64,000 bases of DNA, from the NCBI GenBank assembly GCA_034428935.1, contig DAOUHB010000097.1:17439-81438 (forward strand). The letters run 5' to 3'. Below the pieces are notes generated by a model. The model did not search any database, was not told the origin of the DNA, and saw only the letters and a program-made list of their open reading frames with translations. Shown in pieces: positions 24,257 to 33,948 of this stretch. Both the position numbers and the translations under genes were made by a program. Source of the DNA: JAAYZQ01 sp034428935 (GTDB lineage Bacteria > Chloroflexota > Anaerolineae > JAAYZQ01). Each line of letters begins with the position of its first letter. The stretch's first letter is position 1.

Positions 24257-26557
24257 ATGGCCGTCTCTGCACAAAGCGTGCCCACCCGGGAACGAGCGAC
24301 CTTGCGCAGTGCCCTTCTCAGGCGCTACCGCGAGTTCGCCCTCATCGCCCGTGACCCGGTGTTGATGATCAGCCTTTTGTTCTGCGGGCTGTTTCTGTTC
24401 ATGTTTGTCGTTTATCCCCTGTTCCGCGGCACTGCCAATGGCTTCCTGGATGCCGAACGGTCAGGGCCGTGGTACACCCGCCTGAGCGTGGAATACCTGG
24501 GCCGTTATTTTGACTCTTACTATGGGCCCTTTGCCCGGCGCGTGTTCATCGATACCCTCATCATGGGCGTCTTGACCGCAACGGGCGGCACGATCCTGGG
24601 CTTCTTCTTTGCCTACACCATGGTCCGCGCCGACATACCCTTCAAGAGGCTGATCCATCTCCTGGCTCTGGTCCCTACCGTGTCGCCGCCTTTCGCCATT
24701 GCCCTGAGCACCATCCTGCTCTTTGGCCGCAATGGCCTGGTAACGCGCAAAATACTGGGCATCAACTTTGGCCCGGGAATGAACGACATCTATGGCATGG
24801 ATGGTCTCGTGTTCGTCCAGATCATCACCTTCTTCTCCGTCGCCTATTTGATCATCCGCGCCATGCTGGAACGGCTCGATCCCAGCATGGAGGAGGCCGC
24901 CCACAGCCTTGGAGCGGGCAAGTTTCACATCTTTCGCACGGTCACCCTGCCCCTGCTGGTCCCGGGCATCGCCGGCTCGTTCCTGCTGTTGTTTGTCGAG
25001 TCGCTGGCCGACCTGGGCAACCCGCTGTTTATCGCCGGCAACACGACGGTCCTTTCGGCCCAGATCTTTTTGGCCGTGGCCGGCGAGTATGACTACCAGA
25101 AGGCCTCGGCGCTGGCCTTTGTGCTTCTGCTGCCCACCCTGGTGGTGTTCCTGGTACAGCGCTACTATGTAACCCGCCGCTCCTACGTGTCGGTGACGGG
25201 CAAGCCCACGGGCGGGCAGATCCTGGTCAAAGAGGCGTGGATCCGCTGGCCCTTTATCATCATCACCTATGGTATGTGCCTGCTCATCATTGCCCTCTAC
25301 CTGGCCATTTTTGTCGGCTCCATCAGCGCCGCCTGGGGTGTGGACTACACGCCGACGCTGCAGTGGTGGAAGCACATGGTGACCCGCGGCATCGAGTCGG
25401 TTCTTGATACCACCTTCCTGAGCGCCTTTGCCACGCCTATTGCCGGTCTGACGGGCATGGTCATCGCCTTCCTGGTGGTGCGCAAGCGATTCAGCGGCAA
25501 GAATGCCGTCGACTTTATCTCGAACCTCGGCGGTGCCGTGCCCGGAACCATCCTGGGTATCGGCTTTGTGCTGGCCTTTTCCACACCGCCCATGTTCGTG
25601 GTGGCGGTTCTCTATGCCCTGTTGGCCCTCTTTATGGCCCGCACGGCGTTCAATGGGCGCCGCGAGCAGTGGATCGTCCTCGGCCTGGGGACGGCCCTGG
25701 GCATCGGATTGGCCCAGCTCTACGACTTTATGACCGAGTCGGGGATGTTGTACCTACTGGGTGGTATCTACGTAGGGCTGGGATTGCTCCTGTGGCTCTT
25801 TCGACGGCAAAAAGTCGCCGGCTGGATCCTGTGCGGCTTGGGGCTCTATCTGCTGGCCGGGGTCTTTTCGGTCTACCTGGCACAGCCCATCGCCGCCCTG
25901 AGCCGCTCCATCCCCCGCGGCTTCTGGAGCAACGCCATCTTCCAGTTCGGGGATTACCTGCAGGTGTTTTTCCAGACGCCGACGCCCCTGTCCGCCATCT
26001 TTTTCACCTTTGCGGCAGTGTTGGTCCTGGAGCGGCAGAAGGGCGCCCTGCGCCTGGGCATTGCCATCCTGCTCCTGGGCCTGGTAGGCGCCCTGTGCTT
26101 TATGGGCAAGCCCCTGGCCCTGGTCGGCACTCCGTACATCATTGTCGCGGCCTTTGCCGTACGCAGCCTGCCCGCCTCGGTACGCGCCGGAGTGGCGGCC
26201 TTGCAGCAGATCGATCCCAGCATTGAAGAGGCGTCCAACATCCTGGGGGCCGATGCTCAATACACGTTCCGTCGGGTGACCTTGCCTCTTATCCTGCCGG
26301 CCCTGCTGGCGGGCCTCATCTTTAGCTTTACGCGGCACATGACCAGCCTGTCGGCCATCATCTTCCTGGTCAGTGCCCGCTGGCGTATCGTGACGGCCAG
26401 CATTCTGAGCGAGTGGGAACAGGGGGGTATCAGCATCGCCGCCGCCTATTCGACGACGATCATTATCCTGGTGCTCATTGCCATCGGTGTTCTCTACTTT
26501 GTCGTAAACAAGATCCTGGGAAGTCGAGGCGACGTCGACCTTTCTATAGGGGCGTAG
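24257..26557 (+). CDS. Fused two-domain ABC permease, FbpB/AfuB type
   Basis: 766 residues by coordinates. Two permease halves lie in one chain, each with its EAA loop: EEAAHSLGAGKFHIFRTV in the first, EEASNILGADAQYTFRRV in the second. Fusion of both halves is typical of the FbpB/AfuB iron/sugar-phosphate class. Between the halves lies an extra hydrophobic stretch (roughly residues 450-530) with additional helices. The start at MAVSAQSV follows GGGAGAGAG. An upstream ATG (24212) overlaps the terminator and is unlikely. Confidence 0.9.
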   Translation: MAVSAQSVPTRERATLRSALLRRYREFALIARDPVLMISLLFCGLFLFMFVVYPLFRGTANGFLDAERSGPWYTRLSVEYLGRYFDSYYGPFARRVFIDTLIMGVLTATGGTILGFFFAYTMVRADIPFKRLIHLLALVPTVSPPFAIALSTILLFGRNGLVTRKILGINFGPGMNDIYGMDGLVFVQIITFFSVAYLIIRAMLERLDPSMEEAAHSLGAGKFHIFRTVTLPLLVPGIAGSFLLLFVESLADLGNPLFIAGNTTVLSAQIFLAVAGEYDYQKASALAFVLLLPTLVVFLVQRYYVTRRSYVSVTGKPTGGQILVKEAWIRWPFIIITYGMCLLIIALYLAIFVGSISAAWGVDYTPTLQWWKHMVTRGIESVLDTTFLSAFATPIAGLTGMVIAFLVVRKRFSGKNAVDFISNLGGAVPGTILGIGFVLAFSTPPMFVVAVLYALLALFMARTAFNGRREQWIVLGLGTALGIGLAQLYDFMTESGMLYLLGGIYVGLGLLLWLFRRQKVAGWILCGLGLYLLAGVFSVYLAQPIAALSRSIPRGFWSNAIFQFGDYLQVFFQTPTPLSAIFFTFAAVLVLERQKGALRLGIAILLLGLVGALCFMGKPLALVGTPYIIVAAFAVRSLPASVRAGVAALQQIDPSIEEASNILGADAQYTFRRVTLPLILPALLAGLIFSFTRHMTSLSAIIFLVSARWRIVTASILSEWEQGGISIAAAYSTTIIILVLIAIGVLYFVVNKILGSRGDVDLSIGA

Positions 26558-26636
26558 CATCGAGCAGGGATGGGGGTGCAGGGAGGCCGGCGCGAGGCCT
26601 GCTCGACTCGAACCCCAGTTTGATAGGAGCAAAGGG

Positions 26637-27715
<1,079 letters not shown>

Positions 27716-27719
<4 letters not shown>

Positions 27720-28624
27720 AGCGCGACATCGTCTTTCTGGGCAACTATACCAAGGACACCATCGTCTCTGCCGCCGGCACGCGGGTCGTAGACGGTGGCG
27801 CGTTCAACTATGGCGCCCACGTGGCGTCGAGCATGGGCCTGCGCGTGGCAGCCGTGACCCGGCTGGCAAAAGAAGACTGGCAGGTGGTCCGGCACCTGGA
27901 AGACATGGGGATCGATGTGCGCGCCCGGGCCACTCCCCACTCGACCTGCTTGCGCCTGGAATATCCCACGGCCAACGTCGACGAGCGGGTCATCTATGTG
28001 ACGAGCACGGCCGGCGCCTTCACGACAGACCAGGTGCAGGAGCTGGAGGCGCCGGCCTTTGTCATCGGCCCCACGCTCCGCGGCGAGGTTGGCCTGGACG
28101 TCATCGAGGTGCTGGCCGGCAAGAAGGCGCTTCTGGCCGTGGACGTGCAAGGCTGGGTGCGGGTGGAGCAGGATGGTGTGCTGCGCTACGAGGAGTGGCC
28201 TGAGCAACACGAGTTCTTGGGTCACGTGGACATCCTGAAAACCGACGCCGTGGAGGCCGAGATGCTGACCGGCGAGACCGATATTCGGGCCGCGGCACAA
28301 GCCCTTGCCGCGTTCGGCCCCGAGGAGGTGGTGCTCACCCATCGCAATGGCCTGCTGGTCCATGCCCGCGGCAGCGTTTTCGAGGCCGGCTTTTTTCCCC
28401 GAGAGCTGGTGGGACGCAGCGGGCGGGGCGACACGTGCCTGGCGTCGTACGTCGCGCGCCGGCTGAGCCACTCGCCGGCCGAGGCCACGGTCTGGGCGGC
28501 GGCGGCCACAAGTCTGAAGATGGAGGCCGAAGGCCCCTTCCGCCGCACCGCGGCCGACGTGGAAGACCTGATCCGCGAGCGCTATGATGGCCGGGACCCG
28601 AGAGACCACACTCAGGTTGGGTAG
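27716..28624 (+). CDS. PfkB family sugar kinase, first tandem copy
   Basis: 302 aa. PfkB/ribokinase fold: N-terminal DIVFLGNYTKDTIV, DGGAFNYGAHVASSMG, DVQGWVRV, LKTDAVEAEMLTG (adenosine region), and the catalytic GRSGRGDTC with Asp239. The substrate is unknown. The motif has GRGD where most PfkB kinases have GAGD, a trait shared with the next gene. It overlaps the ATPase gene by 4 bp, so its substrate is probably what the importer brings in. Confidence 0.88.
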
Positions 28625-28630
28625 AGGACG

Positions 28631-29512
28631 ATGAGCCAGAGAGAGAACCTGGATATTCTGATGATCGGCCACCTGGCCAAGGACCGGCTGGTGGTGGATG
28701 GCAGGGGCGAGATGGCGGCCGGCGGCGGTGTGTACTATGGCAGCATCGCCCTGCGGCGCCTGGGTGCGAGCGTGGGCGTCGTGACCCGCCTGCACCCGGA
28801 TGATTTCGACCTGCTGGACGAGCTGAAGCAGGCCGGGGTTCGCACCTGGGCCGCGCCCGCGCCCGCGACGTCGGGCATCGAGAATATCTATGACTCGGCC
28901 GACATGGAGCGGCGGATCTGCAAGCCCCTGGGATTTGCCGGGCCCTTCCGCCTGGAGGACATTCCCGACGTCCCGGCGCGCATCCAGGTGGTGGCTTCCA
29001 TCATTGCCGGCGAGGTGGACCTACCGCTGCTGCGGGCCCTTGCCGCGCGGGGGCCGGTTGCCATTGACATCCAGGGCTTTGTGCGTGTCCGCGACAATGA
29101 CGAGCTGGTCTTTCGTCCGTGGCCCGATATGGAAGAGGGTCTTCAATACGTCACCTACCTGAAGGTGGACCGGGCCGAAGCCGAGCTGCTGACGGGGCAT
29201 ACCGAGCTCTGGAAGGCGGCCCGGCGCCTGGCCGAATATGGGCCGCGCGAGATCGTACTCACCCAATCATCCGGGGTCATGGTCCTGGCCGGCGGGCAAT
29301 TTCACCGGGCGCCCTTTACTCCCCGATCGCTGGCGGGGCGTACCGGCCGCGGCGATACCTGCTTTGCGACCTACCTGGGCAAACGGCTGTCGCTCGATGC
29401 GGAAGAGGCGACGCGCTGGGCCGCGGCCGTGACGACGCTAAAGCAGGAAGAGCCCGGCCCCTGGCGGGGCAACCCCGACGACGTGGAGCGCGTCTGGCAA
29501 AGCTGGTCCTAG
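28631..29512 (+). CDS. PfkB family sugar kinase, second tandem copy
   Basis: 293 aa, clearly a paralogue of the gene ending 6 bp upstream: shared GHLAKDRLVV-type start, GGGVYYGSIALRRLG, DIQGFVRVRDND, LKVDRAEAELLTG and GRTGRGDTCFATYLGKRLS (catalytic Asp242). Divergence between the copies is substantial, so they likely act on different substrates or as a heteromer. Substrate unknown. Confidence 0.88.
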   Translation: MSQRENLDILMIGHLAKDRLVVDGRGEMAAGGGVYYGSIALRRLGASVGVVTRLHPDDFDLLDELKQAGVRTWAAPAPATSGIENIYDSADMERRICKPLGFAGPFRLEDIPDVPARIQVVASIIAGEVDLPLLRALAARGPVAIDIQGFVRVRDNDELVFRPWPDMEEGLQYVTYLKVDRAEAELLTGHTELWKAARRLAEYGPREIVLTQSSGVMVLAGGQFHRAPFTPRSLAGRTGRGDTCFATYLGKRLSLDAEEATRWAAAVTTLKQEEPGPWRGNPDDVERVWQSWS

Positions 29513-29522
29513 GCGGAGCTGG

Positions 29523-30752
29523 ATGATCCTCAACCGCTCGCAGCGGGAGCTTCTTCTGCCCCTGGGAGTGGCTGTGGCCCTGTCGCTGACGGGCGATTCG
29601 ACCCTCTATGCCGTCTTGCCCAACCAGGCCGAGGTGGTGGGTGTGAGCCTGGGCACTGTTGGCGTGTTGTTGGGCGTCAACCGCCTGGTCCGCATCCCGG
29701 CCAATCCCCTGGCGGGCATCCTCAACGACCGGCTCGGCCGCCGCAGGTTGTTTCTCCTGGGGCTGAGCCTGGGAATCGTGTCCACGCTGGCCTATGGCCT
29801 GGTCCGCGGTTTCTGGCCGATGCTGGCCGCGCGCCTGCTATGGGGCAGCGCCTGGGCGCTGATCAACGTCGGCGGCTATACCATGATCCTCGACCGCAGC
29901 AGCCGCGAGGATCGGGGGCGCTTGACCGGCTTCTACCAGATGTTCTATCTGCTGGGCCTGACCCTCAGCCCCCTCGTGGGCGGTGCCCTGACCGATGCCC
30001 TGGGGTTTCAGCCCGCTGTGGCTGCCTGCGCCGGGTTGAGCGCCGTGGGATTGGCCGTGGCGGCCATGGCCCTGCCCGAGACCGGGCCGGAAAGGCCCGC
30101 GGCCCGTTCGAAGCCGGCCGGCTTGCGGCTCGCGTTCGGCCAGCTCCTCGCCCTGCGACATTCGGAGCCCCGCGTCCTGCTGGCGGCGGGCCTTTACTTT
30201 GCCATCTTTTTTGTGAGCAGCGGCGTCCTGATGTCGACCATCGGCCTCTACCTCGATCAACGGTGGGCCGGGGGCCTGACCGTCGGCGGCGTGGGCGTGG
30301 GTGTGGCTTCCATGGCGGGCGGGATGTTGGCCCTGCGCTCTCTGCTGGGCATCGCCGCCGGCCCGGCGGCAGGCACCCTCTCGGACCGGCTCCGCAGCCG
30401 CTGGCCCGTCGTCGGCTTTGGCCTGGTCCTGGGGCTCGTGGGCTTTGCTTTGCTGGCGGCGGGGGGCGGCGTGTTGAGTGTGGCCGCAGGAGTGGCCCTG
30501 GTGGCCCTGGGCAGCGGCGCGCTCATCGCCACCCTGGCCGCCGTCGTGGGCGATCAAGCGGCTGGCAGCCGCCAGGGTACGATCATGGGCATTCTGGCGA
30601 CGGCCGGCGACGCGGGCAGCGCGGCCGGCCCGCTCCTGGCCTACGGCCTGGCCGTGGTGATGGATCTGCGTTGGGTCTACCTGCTGTGCGCCGGCACGCT
30701 GGCCCTGGGGCTGGCATCCGTTGCCGCGTGGGGGCGCGAGGCGCGCGCCTGA
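29523..30752 (+). CDS. Major facilitator superfamily transporter
   Basis: 409 aa, about 12 hydrophobic helices. The loop 2-3 signature is present as GILNDRLGRRRLFLLGL, and the second half has GTLSDRLRSRW. It resembles MFS efflux or sugar exporters, and the substrate is unclear. GGCGGAGCTGG precedes the ATG, 10 bp after the PfkB stop, so it is the last gene of the AfuABC-PfkB operon. A GC hairpin (GGCCTGG/CCAGGCC) lies 40 bp past the stop. Confidence 0.9.
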   Translation: MILNRSQRELLLPLGVAVALSLTGDSTLYAVLPNQAEVVGVSLGTVGVLLGVNRLVRIPANPLAGILNDRLGRRRLFLLGLSLGIVSTLAYGLVRGFWPMLAARLLWGSAWALINVGGYTMILDRSSREDRGRLTGFYQMFYLLGLTLSPLVGGALTDALGFQPAVAACAGLSAVGLAVAAMALPETGPERPAARSKPAGLRLAFGQLLALRHSEPRVLLAAGLYFAIFFVSSGVLMSTIGLYLDQRWAGGLTVGGVGVGVASMAGGMLALRSLLGIAAGPAAGTLSDRLRSRWPVVGFGLVLGLVGFALLAAGGGVLSVAAGVALVALGSGALIATLAAVVGDQAAGSRQGTIMGILATAGDAGSAAGPLLAYGLAVVMDLRWVYLLCAGTLALGLASVAAWGREARA

Positions 30753-30904
30753 TGGCCTGGGCGTCCATCCACGCGCAGGGCAGGCGTCTGGCCTGGCGGG
30801 GAGCCAGGCCGGCAGCCATCCCGCACCTTGGTCAGGGCCGGCGCCGCGAGTTGCGAGGGTTCGGCAGCCCGAGCCTGGGAGTGATATGCGCAGTGACCGG
30901 GGAC

Positions 30905-30932
30905 TTGACACCCGGTCATGATGTGGTATAGT
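30905..30932 (+). promoter_or_regulatory. Promoter of the LarA-like gene
   Basis: TTGACA (30905-30910), 16-bp spacer, TATAGT (30927-30932). The predicted start near 30939 is only about 8 nt before the first ATG of the gene. Confidence 0.75.
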
Positions 30933-30946
30933 GAATAATATAGCAC

Positions 30947-32527
30947 ATGAATATGCTGAAAATAGGGTCCAGACGAGTGTCAAGACAGATCGCGGGCTCC
31001 TTGACGACTAGTTCCGGTGCCCCTCAGGCCGATCGCGCCTATCCGACGATGTTTCGCGTGCGACAAGTGAATCCCCAACCCCGGGTGCCCGACGTGGCCC
31101 GGGCCGTTCGCGACGCCCTGGCCGGCCTGGGCCTGGAAGCACAGATCCGGCCAGGCGAGTCGGTGGCCATCGCCGTTGGCAGCCGGGGCATCGCCGAGTT
31201 GCCCCTCATCGTCGCCACCGCCGTCGAGTTTCTCCGGGCACTGGGCGCCGAGCCCTACGTGGTGCCGGCCATGGGCAGCCATGGGGGCGCCACGGCGGCG
31301 GGGCAGGCTTCGGTGCTTCGGGCGCAGGGCATTAGCGCGGAGCGGCTCGGCTGCGAGGTCCGGGCGACCATGGAGACGGTCCGCCTGGGCAAGACGCCCG
31401 CGGGAGTGCCCGTGCACCTGGACCGGGAGGCGGCCAGGGCCCACCACATCCTGGTCTGCAACCGTATCCGACCCCATGCCTCCTTTCGGGGAGCTATCGA
31501 AAGTGGCCTGCTCAAGATGCTCGTCGTGGGGCTGGGAAACTACGAGGGGGCCAGGCGCTACCACCAGGCCTTCGAAAAGCACGGCTTTGAGGCCACAGTG
31601 CGCAGCGCGGCCCGGACCATCCTGGCGAGCTGCCCGGTGCTGGGTGGACTGGCCATCGTGGAGAATGCCTACGCCCAGGTGGCGATCATCGACGCCCTGT
31701 CGGCGCGCGATATGGAGGTGGGAGAGGAGCGGCTTTTGCGGCAGGCGCGGGGCTGGCTGCCGCGCTTTCCTTTTGACAGCGTGGACCTGCTGATCGTGGA
31801 CGAGATGGGCAAGAACATCAGCGGCACCGGGCTCGACCGCAAGGTGATCGGGCCAGGGTCGTTCGGCACGGGCAGCCTGCCGGCCGGGGCGCTGGTCAAG
31901 CTGTCGCGGGTTGGGCAGGCCTACTGGCAGTTCGTGCTCCGCGGTGCTGCCGGCAGTCCCCACCGGCCCGTGGGCCACGTCGAGTTCATGGAGACCCTTG
32001 GCCGGAAGGGTTTGCGCTTTGCTGCCCGCGCCATTGGGCGGAGGGACGGGCCACCGGCCTCCGTCGAGCCCGAGGTGGCAGAGAACCCGGGCGGTTACCC
32101 GGCCATTGGCCAGGTCCTGGTGGGGAGCCTGACCCCGGAGTCGGTGGGGAATGCCACCGGGCTCGACGGTGTGGATCTGTGCACCGACCGGCTGCTGGCC
32201 CAGGTCGACTGGCACGCCACGCTGCTGAACGGCCTGGCTTCGGGCACCGTGGTCCTGCCCGTTACGCCGAAGCACTTTGCCACCGACCGGCAGGCAGTGG
32301 ATTTCGCGTTGTCCACCCTGGGTGCCCGGGGGCTTGATCCCGGGAGCCTCCGCCTGGTGCGCATCAGGAGCACCGCGCATCTCCAGGAGCTAGAGATTTC
32401 GGAGGCATATCTGCCCGAAGTGGAGCGCCGCCCGGACCTGGGCGTGAGCGGGCAGGGCCACGAGATGGCTTTTGACCAGGAGGGAAGCTTGTTGCCTGCC
32501 GGCTGGGCAGGGGACAGAGAGGGATGA
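30947..32527 (+). CDS. Lactate racemase-like protein (LarA/DUF2088 domain)
   Basis: 526 aa. The conserved part begins around MFRVRQVNPQPRVPDV (residue 35) and carries LarA N-domain features: AIAVGSRGIAELPLIVATAVEF, VPAMGSHGGATAAGQ, NRIRPHASFRGAIESGL, DEMGKNISGTG. LarA homologues use a nickel-pincer cofactor for racemisation or epimerisation of 2-hydroxyacids and sugars acids. The reaction here is unknown. The start is uncertain: the first ATG (30947) lies only ~8 nt after the predicted transcription start and has no Shine-Dalgarno, while ATG 31049 is close to the conserved region. The stop overlaps the esterase start in ATGA. Confidence 0.82.
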   Translation: MNMLKIGSRRVSRQIAGSLTTSSGAPQADRAYPTMFRVRQVNPQPRVPDVARAVRDALAGLGLEAQIRPGESVAIAVGSRGIAELPLIVATAVEFLRALGAEPYVVPAMGSHGGATAAGQASVLRAQGISAERLGCEVRATMETVRLGKTPAGVPVHLDREAARAHHILVCNRIRPHASFRGAIESGLLKMLVVGLGNYEGARRYHQAFEKHGFEATVRSAARTILASCPVLGGLAIVENAYAQVAIIDALSARDMEVGEERLLRQARGWLPRFPFDSVDLLIVDEMGKNISGTGLDRKVIGPGSFGTGSLPAGALVKLSRVGQAYWQFVLRGAAGSPHRPVGHVEFMETLGRKGLRFAARAIGRRDGPPASVEPEVAENPGGYPAIGQVLVGSLTPESVGNATGLDGVDLCTDRLLAQVDWHATLLNGLASGTVVLPVTPKHFATDRQAVDFALSTLGARGLDPGSLRLVRIRSTAHLQELEISEAYLPEVERRPDLGVSGQGHEMAFDQEGSLLPAGWAGDREG

Positions 32528-33459
32528 GCGTGACACGAAAGACGGCCGTCCTCATCGGCTTGGCGGTATTGGTCCTGGCGCTGGGTTCCTACGCAGCCTG
32601 GGGAGGCCAGCTCTCCGTGGCAGCGCGCATGGTGAGCGCCTATCGCGCTGCTCGCAGCTTTCAGGCCCGCTACCCGTACTTTGAGCGGGACGTGGCCTTT
32701 GACCCCGGGATGGAGCCTCGCCTGGACGTGTACTGGCCGGCCACAGGCGACGAGCACCCGGTGCTGGTCTTTGTACACGGCGGCTCCTGGAAGGACTATG
32801 ACAAGGACATCTTTGCCCCGGTGGCCATGAAGCTGGTGCCGGAGGGCATGGTCGTCGTCATCCCCGACTATACACTCTATCCGGATGCTGGCTACGAGCA
32901 GATGACCGCCGAGGTCGCGGCCGCGCTGGACTGGACGCTGGAGAACATCCAGGACTATGGTGGCGATCCCCGCCGCGTGGTGGTTGCCGGCCATTCCGCC
33001 GGTGGTCACCTGGCGAGCCTGGCGCTGCTCGACGAGCGGTTCCTGGCCGCCCATGGCCGCAGCGCAACCGAGCTGTGCGGCCTGGTGGGCATGAGTGGCG
33101 TGTATGACGTGCAGGCCGAATACGATTATTATGCGCGGCGGGGTGTGACACCGCGGCTCATCACCGATGTCATGGGCGGCCGGGATAACCTGGCGGCCGC
33201 GTCGCCCGTGCGCTACGTGCGGCCCGATCTGCCTCCCGTGCTGCTCATCCATGGCACCGAGGACAGCACCGTGCCGTCGAGCATCGCCCGGGAGTTTCAC
33301 ATGGCCCTGGAGCAGGCAGGGGCCGAGAGCCGGTTGGAACTCCTGGCGGGGGCCGGCCACTCCGATTACTTGTTGGACGCCCTCGGGCGGGAGCGCGCGC
33401 CTTTGGTGGCGGGCCTGGTCGCCTTTGCGGACGGGTGCGCGGAGGCAGCCGGCCCGTGA
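32524..33459 (+). CDS. Alpha/beta hydrolase (HSL/BD-FAE-type esterase), membrane-anchored or secreted
   Basis: 311 aa. An N-terminal hydrophobic helix (about residues 8-27) suggests export or anchoring. Oxyanion motif HGGSW (residues ~85-89), nucleophile elbow GHSAGG, then LLIHGTEDSTVP (Asp) and AGHSDYLL (His) complete the triad. The family cleaves small ester or carbohydrate-acetyl bonds. It is coupled to the LarA-like gene by a 4-bp overlap, hinting at a common substrate such as an esterified hydroxyacid (inference). Confidence 0.9.
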   Translation: MSVTRKTAVLIGLAVLVLALGSYAAWGGQLSVAARMVSAYRAARSFQARYPYFERDVAFDPGMEPRLDVYWPATGDEHPVLVFVHGGSWKDYDKDIFAPVAMKLVPEGMVVVIPDYTLYPDAGYEQMTAEVAAALDWTLENIQDYGGDPRRVVVAGHSAGGHLASLALLDERFLAAHGRSATELCGLVGMSGVYDVQAEYDYYARRGVTPRLITDVMGGRDNLAAASPVRYVRPDLPPVLLIHGTEDSTVPSSIAREFHMALEQAGAESRLELLAGAGHSDYLLDALGRERAPLVAGLVAFADGCAEAAGP

Positions 33460-33481
33460 TTCCCGGCCGGGTGTGAAGGGG

Positions 33482-33799
33482 CTACATGCTGAGCAGGGCC
33501 ATATCCAGACCAAAGAGCCCGAGCCGGGCATTCTGGCCGACGGGGACGTCCAGGTTCCAGTCGTGGACGTCGTCACGGGATTGCAGATAGCCATACATGA
33601 CAGCGGCCCGGGCTCGCGACGCCAGGAGGCGGGAGTCGAGAAAGATGTGGTTCACTTCTTCCAAGGGGATGCCAGCCTGCGTCAGGATGGAGGACACCGT
33701 CTCGCCGGGGCGCGCCTCCACGCCCACGACGCACTTCTGCCCTGGCCTGGTCTGGTGCCCGTAGCGGCGCAGGTTGCCATAAAGATGGATCTCGACCAT
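33482..33799 (-). CDS. MoaD/ThiS-like beta-grasp protein
   Basis: 105 aa. The opening MVEIHLYGNLRRYG, PGETVSSILTQAGIPLEEVNHIFLDSRLL and following strands fit the ubiquitin-like MoaD/ThiS/Mut7-C fold. It lacks the C-terminal Gly-Gly that sulfur carriers need, ending FGLDMALLSM, so it is probably not a sulfur carrier in the usual sense. It has its own promoter and no molybdopterin or thiamine genes nearby. Confidence 0.7.
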   Translation of the reverse strand: MVEIHLYGNLRRYGHQTRPGQKCVVGVEARPGETVSSILTQAGIPLEEVNHIFLDSRLLASRARAAVMYGYLQSRDDVHDWNLDVPVGQNARLGLFGLDMALLSM

Positions 33800-33819
33800 T
33801 TGCAGAAACCTTTCGTCTC

Positions 33820-33844
33820 AAACTGCTGTGGCAGCAGTTTTTTT
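33820..33844 (+). terminator. Intrinsic terminator on the plus strand, antisense side of the MoaD-like gene
   Basis: A 9-bp stem AAACTGCTG/CAGCAGTTT (33820-33828, 33832-33840) runs into seven T's. It is oriented to stop plus-strand transcripts coming through from the LarA/esterase operon, after they have crossed the whole MoaD-like gene in antisense. Confidence 0.75.
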
Positions 33845-33869
33845 CAGGGATGTCGATCATCCTGGGTTC

Positions 33870-33897
33870 AGTATAAAGCACAGGCGCTGATTGTCAA
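33870..33897 (-). promoter_or_regulatory. Promoter of the MoaD-like gene
   Basis: Minus strand TTGACA (33892-33897), 16-bp spacer, TATACT (33870-33875). Start near 33863, leader about 64 nt. Confidence 0.75.
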
Positions 33898-33948
33898 GAG
33901 AAAAGTGCATTAATATTTTCGAGCGGGCATAGCCCGGAAGGAGAGGAA

